From Lachnospiraceae bacterium (GTDB lineage: Bacteria > Bacillota > Clostridia > Lachnospirales > Lachnospiraceae): DNA of 64,000 bases. The stretch is from NCBI GenBank assembly GCA_015057425.1, contig SVEL01000010.1, positions 21,680-85,679 on the forward strand, given 5' to 3'. The position numbers and the translations under genes were made by a program. The notes under the pieces were generated by a model, which saw only the letters and a list, made by a program, of their open reading frames with translations, did not search any database and was not told where the DNA came from. How positions within the stretch are numbered: position 1 is the stretch's first letter; every line of letters begins with the position of its first letter. Below, in pieces: positions 63,998 to 64,000 of this stretch.

Positions 63998-64000
63998 TCA

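Overview
The window looks like chromosomal DNA of a low-GC, Gram-positive anaerobe, most likely a Lachnospiraceae relative (Lachnospira/Butyrivibrio/Roseburia-like). The reasons are the AT-rich sequence, strong GGAGG-type ribosome binding sites, the lipobox lipoproteins, DUF5050 beta-propeller proteins, the DUF1292 protein, the plant-arabinan glycosidases, and a chemotaxis-protein fragment. The genus is an inference. I see no rRNA or tRNA genes, no CRISPR array, no complete insertion sequence and no phage genes. Most genes are housekeeping or metabolic.

Layout. 1-5934 (minus): comEA, a response regulator, a histidine kinase, a GerMN lipoprotein and comEC (cut by the left edge) form one tightly packed run. 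6010-7912: a small DMT-family membrane protein and an orphan solute-binding protein. 7936-12777: arginine biosynthesis, with argJ-argB-argD on the minus strand and argG divergent, the two facing each other across well-formed promoters. 12919-16998: a CsbB/GtrB-like glycosyltransferase and a fused GtrA-YfhO membrane protein, together a three-part surface glycosylation system. 17101-17800: a strictly phased 63-bp tandem array with alternating GTAGGTA/TACCTAC boxes, followed by a large nested hairpin. 17809-23321: a double GH43 arabinosidase-like protein, a foldase lipoprotein, a small acidic protein and a HAD phosphatase. 23423-28082: a heterodimeric ABC exporter divergent from an AraC regulator. 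28079-33848: maf, a GH127 beta-L-arabinofuranosidase, dinB, and a GH13 isoamylase-like protein that has lost its catalytic residues.

34058-42773: an ABC-F ATPase, a PHP phosphoesterase, truA, pheA (preceded by an overlapping, aromatic-rich mini-ORF), folBK, a DUF5050 protein, folP and folC. 42876-50387: a lactonase-family propeller, a type IIA topoisomerase pair (A and B subunits), a histidine phosphatase, a GNAT acetyltransferase and sfsA. 50470-54411: a Pr6Pr-like membrane protein, a disordered Gly-rich protein, a DUF1292 protein, a membrane protein and a propeller lipoprotein. 54480-58471: a UvrD/PcrA-type helicase, gltX and a cytidylate-kinase-like protein. 58490-63530: a complete branched-chain amino-acid ABC importer (livJ-H-M-G-F). 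63638-63997: the C-terminal end of a chemotaxis receptor with an in-frame stop at the right edge.

The observations I rate highest are the 63-bp iteron-like array, the aromatic leader peptide overlapping pheA, the GtrA-YfhO fusion that keeps a ribosome binding site at the junction, the catalytically dead GH13 protein, and the two-component/GerMN module lying between comEA and comEC. Promoter, operator and hairpin calls were made by eye from base pairing and consensus matches.
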